From: Bacillota bacterium
GTDB lineage: Bacteria > Bacillota > Clostridia > Lachnospirales > Lachnospiraceae
Length of the DNA stretch: 8,397 bases
NCBI GenBank assembly: GCA_023408815.1
Contig: JAEYJO010000017.1
Coordinates: forward strand, 1 to 8,397
Direction: 5' to 3'
Each line of letters opens with the position of its first letter. Position 1 is the first letter of the stretch. Below the pieces are notes generated by a model that did no database searches, had not been told where the DNA came from, and worked only from the letters and a program-made list of their open reading frames with translations. Below are positions 1 to 6,275 of this stretch, piece after piece. Both the position numbers and the translations under genes were made by a program.

Positions 1-377
1 GAACGGCCTCCGCCCCGGTAGTCCCGAAAGCCGTATTTGGTATCGTAATTAAGATCCGCATGCCCCGGGCGGTAATACCCGGCAATCTCATTGTAATCGG
101 CAGTATGGTGATCCTTGTTATAGACAACGAGCGAAATGGAAGTCCCTGTAGTCTTTCCGTCAAAAACCCCCGATAGAATTTCCACGGTATCGGATTCACC
201 CCGCTTTGTGGTGTATCTGGATTGTCCGGGTTTTCTTCTGTCAAGATACACCTGGATATCCTCCTCCGAAAGAGAAAGGCCGGCAGGACAGCCGTCAACA
301 ATAACGCCCAGACCTTTGCCGTGGGATTCTCCCCAGGTGGTTATTTTAAATATATTGCCGAATGATGAACCAAACAT
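1..377 (-). CDS. aroC: Chorismate synthase, N-terminal part (cut by window edge)
   Basis: Reading the minus strand from the ATG at 377-375 gives 125 uninterrupted codons to the window edge, beginning MFGSSFGNIFKITTWGESHG. This is the start of chorismate synthase, the cytoplasmic FMN-dependent enzyme that converts 5-enolpyruvylshikimate-3-phosphate to chorismate in the last shared step of aromatic amino acid synthesis. Family hallmarks seen: GESHGK with His19, DRRKPGQS (about 46-53), a GVFDGKTTGT-like stretch (70-79), YYRPGHAD with His106, and YGFRDYRGGGR at the break. The two histidines match the invariant pair of the family. About two thirds of the usual ~360-390 residues lie outside the window. 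The start is supported by AAGGAGA (minus strand, 390-384). It is divergent from the PTS operon and is a housekeeping gene marking the operon's left border; no functional link to sugar uptake is implied. Confidence 0.96.
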   Translation of the reverse strand, partial: MFGSSFGNIFKITTWGESHGKGLGVIVDGCPAGLSLSEEDIQVYLDRRKPGQSRYTTKRGESDTVEILSGVFDGKTTGTSISLVVYNKDHHTADYNEIAGYYRPGHADLNYDTKYGFRDYRGGGR

Positions 378-393
378 AAAACATCTCCTTTGT

Positions 394-406
394 ATTATAT
401 ATTATA
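394..406 (-). promoter_or_regulatory. Candidate aroC promoter -10 region
   Basis: On the minus strand two overlapping-register TATAAT hexamers occur, at 406-401 and 399-394, just upstream of the aroC ribosome binding site. The upstream copy (406-401) leaves room for transcription to start before the Shine-Dalgarno; the nearer one would start almost on it. At 17-bp spacing the -35 position falls at 429-424, which is a poor match and lies inside the palindrome at 413-436. Inferred from consensus match only. Confidence 0.45.
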
Positions 407-412
407 CACTAA

Positions 413-436
413 AACTTCTCTAACCTTAGGGAAGTT
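413..436. repeat. 24-bp near-perfect palindrome, candidate operator
   Basis: The left arm AACTTCTCTAA (413-423) and right arm TTAGGGAAGTT (426-436) are reverse complements at 10 of 11 positions, separated by 2 bp (CC). It sits between divergent genes, so a terminator is unlikely, and the 2-bp loop argues against an RNA hairpin. Its centre is about 55 bp upstream of the probable start of transcription of the rightward operon, a usual place for an activator, and it covers the likely -35 region of aroC. The neighbouring PRD regulator is the obvious candidate binder, but this is inference. Regulators of the MtlR group are known to bind imperfect inverted repeats upstream of their targets. Confidence 0.55.
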
Positions 437-444
437 GTTTGGTA

Positions 445-473
445 TTTTGCCCTAATATTTTTATTGATATAAT
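445..473 (+). promoter_or_regulatory. Extended -10 promoter for the PTS operon
   Basis: TATAAT at 468-473 is preceded by TGA (465-467), giving a perfect extended -10 element (TGnTATAAT). The -35 is weak: TTTTGC at 445-450 with a 17-bp spacer, or TTGCCC at 447-452 with 15 bp. A good extended -10 with a poor -35 suits an activator-dependent promoter. Transcription would begin near 480, leaving a leader of about 45 nt before the ATG at 525. No CG dinucleotide occurs in 378-524, so a canonical CcpA cre box is absent here. Confidence 0.6.
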
Positions 474-480
474 GTCAATA
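462..480. repeat. Inverted repeat TATTGA-N7-TCAATA around the -10
   Basis: TATTGA at 462-467 and TCAATA at 475-480 are exact reverse complements, spaced by 7 bp that hold the -10 hexamer. A protein bound here would cover the -10 and the start point, as a repressor does. In AT-rich DNA a 6-bp inverted repeat can occur by chance, so the case rests on its exact placement. Confidence 0.35.
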
Positions 481-524
481 TAGTAATAATAAACAACTCT
501 ATTTAAACTAAGAGGTTAAGATAA

Positions 525-2003
525 ATGAATAATTTAAGTAAAAGAGAAGTGGATTTTATCTACCTGCTTCTTGGAGAAAGTGAATATCAGCCTATTTCAT
601 ATTATGCTAAAAAATTGAATGTTTCAACTAAAACATTGCAGTCTGATTTAAAAAATATAAGAAATTATATGAAAAGGTATGAAATAAAAATAGATGCGCG
701 GCCGGGCAAAGGCCTTTTGACTTGTGCAAAAAAAGAAGACAGCGAAAAGTTATTGAATGAAATAAGCCTGAAGATACCAAAGGCAGGAGAAGAATCGTCT
801 ACGGAAAGAAGAGAATTGATTTTAAAAGATATGCTTCTTAAAACGAATGAGATGACCTCCATACAAAAGCTTTCCGACATGTATTATGTAGGAAAAACCA
901 GCATTGTCAACGACATGAAATATATAGGGGAATGGATTCAGAAATATAATCTCACTTTTAAGAAGACAAAAGAGGGGACTTGTATTAACGGGAGCGAAAC
1001 GGATATCAGGAAAGCGATTGCCGGCATTGCTATCCGCGAAAATACGAGAAATGGACTGCTTGAATTATTCCAAAAGGAGGATATTGATTTTATCGAGAAG
1101 CTCCTTTCTGATATCGGAAAAAAGAATCTGGATATCGGTGATATCTATTACGCAAATTTGCTGACACATATTTTGATCTGTATTAAAAGGGTCAGGGAAA
1201 ATATCCATATTGATGATAACGAAGAAAGCAGAATGATTCATGTCCATACACTGGAGCAATATGGAAAGGCGAAAGAAATAGCAGGAAAAATCAATGAGCA
1301 TTACAACATTCAGATAGGGGAAGGAGAAACCTACTATATTTATCAGTATTTTATTTCTTCCGGTTTCCAAGGAAGAGAGATAAAGGAAGGCAGGGAGCGG
1401 GGAAATGACGATAAGTGTACAGAATTTGCCAGCAAACTGACCAAACGCCTGTCGGAGAAATTTGGAATACGTTTTGAACAGGATACGGATATGATGCAAG
1501 GCCTTATCCTTCATATAAGACCAATGTTAAATCGATTGGAATACAACATCCAGATACAGAACCTGCTGAAGGAAGAAATAGGCAGACAATACCCGCAAAT
1601 GGTTGCACAATGCGGCGAGGTACTGAAAGAGCTGGCAAAGGAATATGGATTGCCTGAAATCAGCAGCGACGAGGTGGTCAATATAGCTATTTATTATCAG
1701 ACTATGCTGGAAAAAAAGGCAATGAGAAAAAGGGTGCTTGTAGTTTGTCACAGCGGATACGGAACATCGCAGCTCCTGGCAGCTAAATTAAAAAATGAGT
1801 TTGCTTTTATTCAGATTGCGGATGTTGTTTCCGGCAGAAAAGTGAAAGATATGGATCTGACCGGCATTGATTATATCATAGCGACCGTACCGATTGAAAG
1901 GGATGATGTACCTTATATCATAGTTTCTTCGCTGCTGTCTGAGCAGGATATTAAAGCGATCAGAAACAGTTTCATGAATAGGGAACAAAATGAAGGGGAA
2001 TAG
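525..2003 (+). CDS. PRD-domain transcriptional activator (MtlR/LicR-like) with EIIB tail, lacking EIIA
   Basis: 492-residue predicted DNA-binding regulator controlled by PTS phosphorylation. Domains in order: N-terminal winged helix (about 5-65, with LNVSTKTLQSDLKNI as recognition segment), a second Mga/HTH-like domain (about 95-165, LSDMYYVGKTSIVNDMKYI), PRD1 (about 175-285), PRD2 (about 295-400), and a galactitol-type EIIB domain (about 402-490) with VLVVCHSGYGTSQLL and the phosphorylatable Cys408. It has no RNA-binding CAT domain, so it should act on DNA rather than as a BglG-like antiterminator. PRD1 keeps His215 (LLTHIL) and PRD2 keeps His330 (LILHIR). The usual second His of each PRD appears replaced by aromatic residues (YIYQYF near 273; IAIYYQ near 390). 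Full-length relatives end in an EIIA domain; here that domain is the next gene. First gene of the operon; a modest GAGG (512-515) precedes the ATG. The effector sugar is not apparent. Confidence 0.9.
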   Translation: MNNLSKREVDFIYLLLGESEYQPISYYAKKLNVSTKTLQSDLKNIRNYMKRYEIKIDARPGKGLLTCAKKEDSEKLLNEISLKIPKAGEESSTERRELILKDMLLKTNEMTSIQKLSDMYYVGKTSIVNDMKYIGEWIQKYNLTFKKTKEGTCINGSETDIRKAIAGIAIRENTRNGLLELFQKEDIDFIEKLLSDIGKKNLDIGDIYYANLLTHILICIKRVRENIHIDDNEESRMIHVHTLEQYGKAKEIAGKINEHYNIQIGEGETYYIYQYFISSGFQGREIKEGRERGNDDKCTEFASKLTKRLSEKFGIRFEQDTDMMQGLILHIRPMLNRLEYNIQIQNLLKEEIGRQYPQMVAQCGEVLKELAKEYGLPEISSDEVVNIAIYYQTMLEKKAMRKRVLVVCHSGYGTSQLLAAKLKNEFAFIQIADVVSGRKVKDMDLTGIDYIIATVPIERDDVPYIIVSSLLSEQDIKAIRNSFMNREQNEGE

Positions 2004-2011
2004 GGTGGTAT

Positions 2012-2494
2012 ATGGATATACGGGAAATTTTACTGGAAGAAAATATACAATTGAATTCAGATGCCGACACGAAAGAGCAGGCGTTGAAGGTAATGGCCCA
2101 AATGCTCTTTCGAAGCGGAAAGATTGAAAATGCTGATATATTTTTACACGATGTATGGGAACGGGAAAAAATGGGATTCACCGGGGCCGGCAATAAAATA
2201 GCTATTCCTCATGGAATATCTACACAGGTGAAAAAGGTAGCAGTCTCTATTGTAAGGACCAAAAGAGATATTTTCTGGGAATCAGAACAGGAAAATATTC
2301 CAAAAGAAGCAAAAATGGTGCAGTTCATAGTTCTTTTTGCAGTTCCCGGGGGGCCGCCTAAGACCGGGGAAATTAAATATATAGAAGCTTTAAAGGCTGT
2401 TTGCCGGAAGCTGGCAGACCGTCAGGCGACAGAAGAATTGCTGAAGGTGCAGGAAGCATCGCAAATAATCGAAATCATAAATAATGATAAATAA
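2012..2494 (+). CDS. Fructose/mannitol-type PTS EIIA protein, probably the regulator's detached EIIA domain
   Basis: 160-residue single-domain cytoplasmic EIIA of the fructose/mannitol/Ntr class (PTS_EIIA type 2). The active-site motif KIAIPHG carries the phosphoryl-accepting His67. The N-terminus (ILLEENIQLN, then the KEQALKVMAQML helix), the WEREKMGFTGAG loop before the histidine, and a FIVLFAVP strand are typical of the family. The protein begins 8 bp after the regulator's stop, with GGGTGG (2002-2007) as ribosome binding site. In MtlR/LicR-type activators an EIIA domain of this class follows the EIIB-like domain in the same chain. Here the order is kept but the chain is split, so I infer that this protein modulates the regulator. 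Since a mannose-type EIIA is encoded next, it is probably not needed for transport, although phosphotransfer to an unrelated EIIB cannot be excluded. Confidence 0.85.
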   Translation: MDIREILLEENIQLNSDADTKEQALKVMAQMLFRSGKIENADIFLHDVWEREKMGFTGAGNKIAIPHGISTQVKKVAVSIVRTKRDIFWESEQENIPKEAKMVQFIVLFAVPGGPPKTGEIKYIEALKAVCRKLADRQATEELLKVQEASQIIEIINNDK

Positions 2495-2517
2495 TAAACA
2501 TACAGAAAGGAGAAGGA

Positions 2518-2925
2518 ATGGTTGAAGTAATCGTAGTATCTCATGGCAGTTATGCGAAGTCGCTGGTAGAAAGCAGTGAACTTATCATGGGTGAACAGGA
2601 GCAAGTGCATGCTTTTGGATTTTTTCTGGGAGAAAATGTGGAAGCACTGCGGGAAAAGGTGGAGCAGAAAATCAAGGAAATCAGAGAGGAGGATCAAAAT
2701 AAGGAAATTTTGATCTTGACGGATATGAGGTCGGGAAGTCCTTTTAATGCGGTAACTCTGCTTATGCAAAACTATAGCTTTTACCATATCGCAGGAATAA
2801 ATCTTCCGATTTTCCTTGAAATTCTGGGAACGAGAGAATTCCAAAAGGCGCAGGAATTGAAAGACATGGTAATGTCTATTGGCAGAGATACCATTGTAGA
2901 TGTGAACAAAATGATGGAGGATTAG
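2518..2925 (+). CDS. PTS mannose-family EIIA component
   Basis: 135-residue cytoplasmic EIIA of the mannose/sorbose family. It takes phosphate from HPr and passes it to EIIB. The VSHGSYA motif has the phosphorylated His9, TDMRSGSPFNAV (68-79) carries the conserved Asp69 and the GSPFN loop, and GINLPIFLE (93-101) matches the family's GxNLPxxxE segment. It is full length for a stand-alone domain, not fused to EIIB as in E. coli ManX; split EIIA/EIIB genes are common in the sorbose, N-acetylgalactosamine and similar branches. AAAGGAGAAGG lies directly before the ATG. EIIB follows with essentially no gap, suggesting coupled translation. Substrate specificity is set by EIIC/EIID and is not visible here. 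Confidence 0.94.
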   Translation: MVEVIVVSHGSYAKSLVESSELIMGEQEQVHAFGFFLGENVEALREKVEQKIKEIREEDQNKEILILTDMRSGSPFNAVTLLMQNYSFYHIAGINLPIFLEILGTREFQKAQELKDMVMSIGRDTIVDVNKMMED

Positions 2926-2929
2926 TGTG

Positions 2930-3412
2930 ATGAAAAATATCGTGCTTTGCAGAATTGATGACAGGCTTATTCATGGACAGGTTGTGACATCCTGGGTCAA
3001 ACAGACAGGCGGAAATAAGATTATCGTAGTGGATGATGCTCTGACAAAAGATATATTTATGCAGAAAATATTAAAAGCGGCGGCGCCTCCTGATGTGACA
3101 GTGGAGGTCTTGGGCACGCTCGATGCAACGGATGTATTAAAGGAAGATGCGGGGAACGGGGAAAAGGTTATCATTCTTGTGAAAGTACCGCAGATTCTGG
3201 AAAATTTAATAAAAGGAGGTGTAGCATTACCTAAAATTATTTTGGGGGGAATGGGAGCCAAAGAAGGAAGGAAAAAGTTTAACAGAAATGTTTCCGTCAG
3301 CAGCGAGGAAGCGGAATCTATGAAAAGAATCATAGAATCAGGAACAGAAATCCTCTATCAGTTGGTTCCTACGGAAACCCCGACGGATGTACGCAAACTA
3401 TTATCAGAATAA
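2930..3412 (+). CDS. PTS mannose/sorbose-family EIIB component
   Basis: 160-residue cytoplasmic EIIB that phosphorylates the incoming sugar after receiving phosphate on histidine. The diagnostic motif CRIDDRLIHGQVVTSW is at residues 7-22 with the active His15. VVDD (33-36), a KAAAPPDV segment (49-56) and the LPKIILGGMG strand (100-109) also fit the family. Length is normal (~155-165). GGAGG at 2916-2920 lies inside the end of the EIIA gene; the ATG at 2930 is 9 nt from it, while an in-frame GTG at 2927 (6 nt away) would add one residue. I prefer ATG, but both are possible. An internal AAAGGAGGTG at 3212-3221 is simply codons for Lys-Gly-Gly. It should work with the flanking EIIA, EIIC and EIID genes. 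Confidence 0.95.
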   Translation: MKNIVLCRIDDRLIHGQVVTSWVKQTGGNKIIVVDDALTKDIFMQKILKAAAPPDVTVEVLGTLDATDVLKEDAGNGEKVIILVKVPQILENLIKGGVALPKIILGGMGAKEGRKKFNRNVSVSSEEAESMKRIIESGTEILYQLVPTETPTDVRKLLSE

Positions 3413-3441
3413 CATGATAAGGGAAAAGGAGAAGGTAGAAT

Positions 3442-4200
3442 ATGAGTGTATTTCAAGCAATGCTATTGGGAGTTTTGTATTATTTGGGAAATAGTTCTAT
3501 AGTAGCGGGACCGGTGGGTTATTATACCATTTACAGACCGCTCATCGGAGGCTTTCTGACAGGACTTGTATTGGGAGATCCTGTGACAGGAGTTATCGTA
3601 GGTGCAACCATTAATTTAATGTATATCGGTTTTATATCCGCAGGCGGTGCCCTGCCCGGTGATATGTGCCTTGCAGGTATTTTGGGCGCGGCGCTTGCTA
3701 TCACGGGAGGCCTCGATACAGAAGCGGCTTTGGCGATTGCGGTTCCGATAGGTTTGATCGGCACACTGCTTTGGTTCGGAAGGCTGACACTGGATTCTTT
3801 CTTCGCGCACTTGGCGGACAAGTATGTGGAAAAAGGAGAATCGGGAAAAATATGGATTGCCAGCGTGCTGCTGCCACAGTCTATGCTGTTTGTCATGACC
3901 GCTATCCCGTGTTTTCTGGCAGCATATTTTGGAGCCGGATATATTCAGGGAGCAATTAATGCGCTGGGCGGAATGGTACTGGGAGTGCTGATTATTATCG
4001 GAGGTATGATGCCTGCGCTCGGTATCGGTCTGACATTATTATACATATTTAAAGGAGAAGCAAGAATATTTTTCTTCGTGGGCTTTCTACTGGCGGTTTA
4101 TTTTGGACTGAGTATGATTGCTGTCGGTTTCCTGGCACTTTGCAGTGCAGTTGTTTATACACAGCTTAGAAATGCAAAAGGAGGAGAAGCAAATGTCTGA
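3442..4200 (+). CDS. PTS mannose/sorbose-family EIIC permease component
   Basis: 252-residue integral membrane protein forming the sugar channel together with EIID. Hydrophobic segments are seen at roughly 3-20, 32-62, 70-112, 138-162, 172-202 and 208-238. Family features include RPLIGGFLTGLVLGDP (32-47) with the following GVIVGATINLMYIGF (50-64), then GGALPGD (68-74), the pattern of the EII-Sor/ManY family. AAAGGAGAAGG lies about 7 nt before the ATG. Length is normal (250-270). Its last codons overlap the EIID gene by 8 bp, indicating translational coupling of the two membrane subunits. Sugar preference cannot be read from the sequence by eye. Confidence 0.94.
   Translation: MSVFQAMLLGVLYYLGNSSIVAGPVGYYTIYRPLIGGFLTGLVLGDPVTGVIVGATINLMYIGFISAGGALPGDMCLAGILGAALAITGGLDTEAALAIAVPIGLIGTLLWFGRLTLDSFFAHLADKYVEKGESGKIWIASVLLPQSMLFVMTAIPCFLAAYFGAGYIQGAINALGGMVLGVLIIIGGMMPALGIGLTLLYIFKGEARIFFFVGFLLAVYFGLSMIAVGFLALCSAVVYTQLRNAKGGEANV
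4177..4186 (+). promoter_or_regulatory. Ribosome binding site fixing the EIID start
   Basis: AAAGGAGGAG is a near-ideal Shine-Dalgarno within the last codons of EIIC, 6 nt before ATG 4193. It excludes the upstream in-frame ATG at 4118 as the main start. Confidence 0.85.
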
Positions 4201-5056
4201 TATGAATCATAATGAAATAAAAAAAGAAACAGAAGGTTCTTATATCTTACTATCGAATAAAGAAGTGAAACGTTCCTGGATCAACTGGCTGTTTAACAAT
4301 CAGGCAAATTACAATTACGAGCGAATGATGGGAACAGGTTTCCTTCATGCGATGGTCCCGATTGCAAAGAAATTATACAAGGACGACATGGAAAAGCAGC
4401 GGGAAATGCTTAGACGCCATACGGGCTTCTTTAACTGTGAACCCTGCCTTGGATCGGCAATTGCCGGACTTACGGTAGCGATGGAAGAGCAAAAGGCTGC
4501 CGGAGGAGAAATCGATGGCGAAGCGGTCACTTCCATTAAAACAGGACTTATGGGACCTCTCTCCGGTATCGGCGACAGTATTATTCAGGGTGTTATTGTT
4601 CCCCTGCTCCTTGCATTTGCCATCGACATGGCAAGCGGCGGAAGCGTTGTGGCACCTATCGTATATTCCCTTGTCATGATTGCGGTGGTGTTCGGTATTT
4701 CTTATACCTTGTTTATGACCGGATATAAAAAGGGAAGCGGCGCTATTCTTAATATCCTTGAGAACGGCATTGTCAATAAAATCATTGCAGGTGCTAATAT
4801 CATGGGATGTATGGTGCTGGGAGCACTTGTAGCAAACTACGTATCCATGAGCTGCGGTATTCAGATCCAACAGACAGCAGATAGTGTATTCAGCGTGCAG
4901 GAGCAGCTGTTCGATACAATCATACCGAAATTGCTTCCCCTTCTGCTGACGCTGGGAAGTTATAAAATGCTGAAAAAAGGATGGTCATCCGTTAAAGTAT
5001 TGCTGCTTATCGTTATCATCGGCGTTATTGGCGGCGTAACAGGAATTTTAGGTTAA
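4193..5056 (+). CDS. PTS mannose-family EIID permease component
   Basis: 287-residue membrane partner of EIIC, found only in mannose-family PTS. N-terminal cytoplasmic part: SWINWLFNNQANYNYERMMG (28-47), then the MEKQREMLRRHTGFFNCEP segment (66-84). The signature GLMGPLSGIGDSIIQG is at 118-133. Hydrophobic segments lie at about 130-147, 152-177, 198-217 and 265-287. The frame is open 75 bp farther upstream to an ATG at 4118, but that lies deep inside EIIC. The start at 4193 is chosen because AAAGGAGGAG (4177-4186) sits 6 nt before it and the protein then has normal length; ATG 4202 is a weaker alternative. It overlaps the EIIC stop by 8 bp. A 9-bp tandem repeat spans its stop codon. Confidence 0.94.
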   Translation: MSDMNHNEIKKETEGSYILLSNKEVKRSWINWLFNNQANYNYERMMGTGFLHAMVPIAKKLYKDDMEKQREMLRRHTGFFNCEPCLGSAIAGLTVAMEEQKAAGGEIDGEAVTSIKTGLMGPLSGIGDSIIQGVIVPLLLAFAIDMASGGSVVAPIVYSLVMIAVVFGISYTLFMTGYKKGSGAILNILENGIVNKIIAGANIMGCMVLGALVANYVSMSCGIQIQQTADSVFSVQEQLFDTIIPKLLPLLLTLGSYKMLKKGWSSVKVLLLIVIIGVIGGVTGILG

Positions 5057-5065
5057 TTAGGTTAA
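5048..5065 (+). repeat. 9-bp tandem duplication at the EIID stop codon
   Basis: TTAGGTTAA occurs twice back to back (5048-5056 and 5057-5065); the first copy contains the EIID stop TAA. It looks like a slippage duplication. It does not change the reading frame of EIID, and it extends the gap to the next gene. Confidence 0.7.
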
Positions 5066-5090
5066 ACAAAAAGACAGGGAGGCATAAAAG

Positions 5091-6230
5091 ATGCAGTATA
5101 AAATGTTTAAAACCACGCAATATGTGCTGGGAAATGGAAGTATTGAAAAATTAGGAGAGTACATAGACAAAAAGATAGCTTTCGTGGTAGACGAAGGAAT
5201 CATGCAGGCATTAGAGCTTGATAAGCTGATTTTTGACAATATGCTGAAGGGCGCAAATTATAAAATAATATGCAATATGAAGGCAGAGCCTCATATGTAC
5301 ATGCTGGAAACTCCTATCAATGAAATACGGAAGTTTGAACCGGACGTAATTGTCGGAATCGGCGGCGGGTCCGTAATGGATACTGCAAAAGCATTATGGC
5401 TGTTTTATGAACTCCCTGATTACAATTGGGAAAAAGCAACAAAAGCTTACGAGGTAGAGCCGTTCCCCGGTAAAGCAGAACTTATTGTAATACCGACAAC
5501 GAGTGGAACGGGATCTGAAACAACCGGCTGTGCCGTCATAAAAGACGAGCAGAAGAAAAAGCGCATGATTTTGAGCGATGAAATCATTCCTGACCTGGCC
5601 ATTATGGATTTTGATTTATTAAAAAGTCTTCCTTCCGGAAATATTGTATTTTCGGGAACAGATGCTCTGGCTCATGCGCTGGAAGCCGGCGTTAGCAAAC
5701 TGGCGAGTACAATGGTCAGGATGCAGTGTATTCAGGCTGCGGTAACAATTATAAAAGAACTGCCGAAGTCTGTAAGAGGAGATATGGAGGCCAGGGAAAA
5801 AATGCATGTGGCCGCAACCATGGCGGGAGCGGGAATCAATAATTCTATTACGGGAATGGCGCATGGTATGGATCAGGCAGGAGGGGATTTTGGAAAGCCC
5901 CATGGTCTGATGACAGGACTGCTGCTGCCTTATACGATGGAATATCTTATTCCGCAGCCTGTTTATGAAGAGGTGGCAGATCAGCTTCAGATAACCGGTT
6001 CTTCGGAGGAGAAACAAAAGAAGCTGGTAAAAAGAATTTGGGAAATGTATGAGGAAATCCGGATGCCTTTGACTTTAAAAGAAACGGGAATTCCCGAACA
6101 GGAATATCTGGATAAGATTCCTTCTTATATAAAGACGGCCTCTCAGGATGCAAACATTATGTTTGCGCCGAAAGAGCTTGCAGAAGAGGAACTCAATAAT
6201 TTGTACCGTTCCTTTTATTACGGAAAATAG
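5091..6230 (+). CDS. Iron-containing (group III) alcohol dehydrogenase
   Basis: 379-residue cytoplasmic NAD(P)-dependent dehydrogenase of the Fe-ADH family (dehydroquinate synthase-like fold). The N-terminal dinucleotide-binding half has VGIGGGSVMDTAK (88-100), followed by PTTSGTGSETT (135-145). The C-terminal helical half has GTDALAHALEA (189-199) and MAHGMDQAGGDFGKPHG (256-272). The expected metal ligands are Asp191, His195, His258 and His271, all present, so it should be active and bind Fe2+ or another divalent metal. Length is normal for the family (~380). GGGAGG (5077-5082) precedes the ATG. Relatives act on propanediol, lactaldehyde, 4-hydroxybutyrate, butanol and other small alcohols and aldehydes, so the substrate is open. 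Context suggests reduction or oxidation of a product of the imported sugar or polyol, perhaps for NADH recycling. Confidence 0.93.
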   Translation: MQYKMFKTTQYVLGNGSIEKLGEYIDKKIAFVVDEGIMQALELDKLIFDNMLKGANYKIICNMKAEPHMYMLETPINEIRKFEPDVIVGIGGGSVMDTAKALWLFYELPDYNWEKATKAYEVEPFPGKAELIVIPTTSGTGSETTGCAVIKDEQKKKRMILSDEIIPDLAIMDFDLLKSLPSGNIVFSGTDALAHALEAGVSKLASTMVRMQCIQAAVTIIKELPKSVRGDMEAREKMHVAATMAGAGINNSITGMAHGMDQAGGDFGKPHGLMTGLLLPYTMEYLIPQPVYEEVADQLQITGSSEEKQKKLVKRIWEMYEEIRMPLTLKETGIPEQEYLDKIPSYIKTASQDANIMFAPKELAEEELNNLYRSFYYGK

Positions 6231-6275
6231 GGTCATATTTCATAATACAAAAAAAGAAAAAGGAGATTACATCAT

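Noticed and set aside
136..423. 95-residue plus-strand reading frame at the left edge
   Set aside because: It lies antisense to the clear aroC coding sequence and its product shows no family features.
441..450. Possible sigma-54 promoter (GG...GC), as mannose-family PTS operons are often LevR/sigma-54 controlled
   Set aside because: The GG and GC are only 6 nt apart, not the required 10, and the regulator has no AAA+ sigma-54 activator domain.
480..524. Antiterminator (RAT) hairpin or riboswitch in the leader
   Set aside because: The leader is only about 45 nt, has no terminator with a U-run, and the regulator has DNA-binding HTH domains and not an RNA-binding domain.
3212..3221. Perfect internal Shine-Dalgarno AAAGGAGGTG in EIIB (and a similar AAAAGGAGGAT at 1072-1082 in the regulator)
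   Set aside because: No suitable ATG follows at the right distance; the bases are ordinary Lys/Gly/Glu/Asp codons.
3531..3896. Minus-strand open frames antisense to the PTS genes (also near 1065-1514, 4373-4870 and 6689-7099)
   Set aside because: Low-complexity shadow translations opposite strongly supported genes, with no ribosome binding site or recognisable motif.
4118..4192. Upstream extension of EIID from ATG 4118 (25 extra residues)
   Set aside because: It would overlap EIIC deeply and has no ribosome binding site; ATG 4193 has an ideal one.
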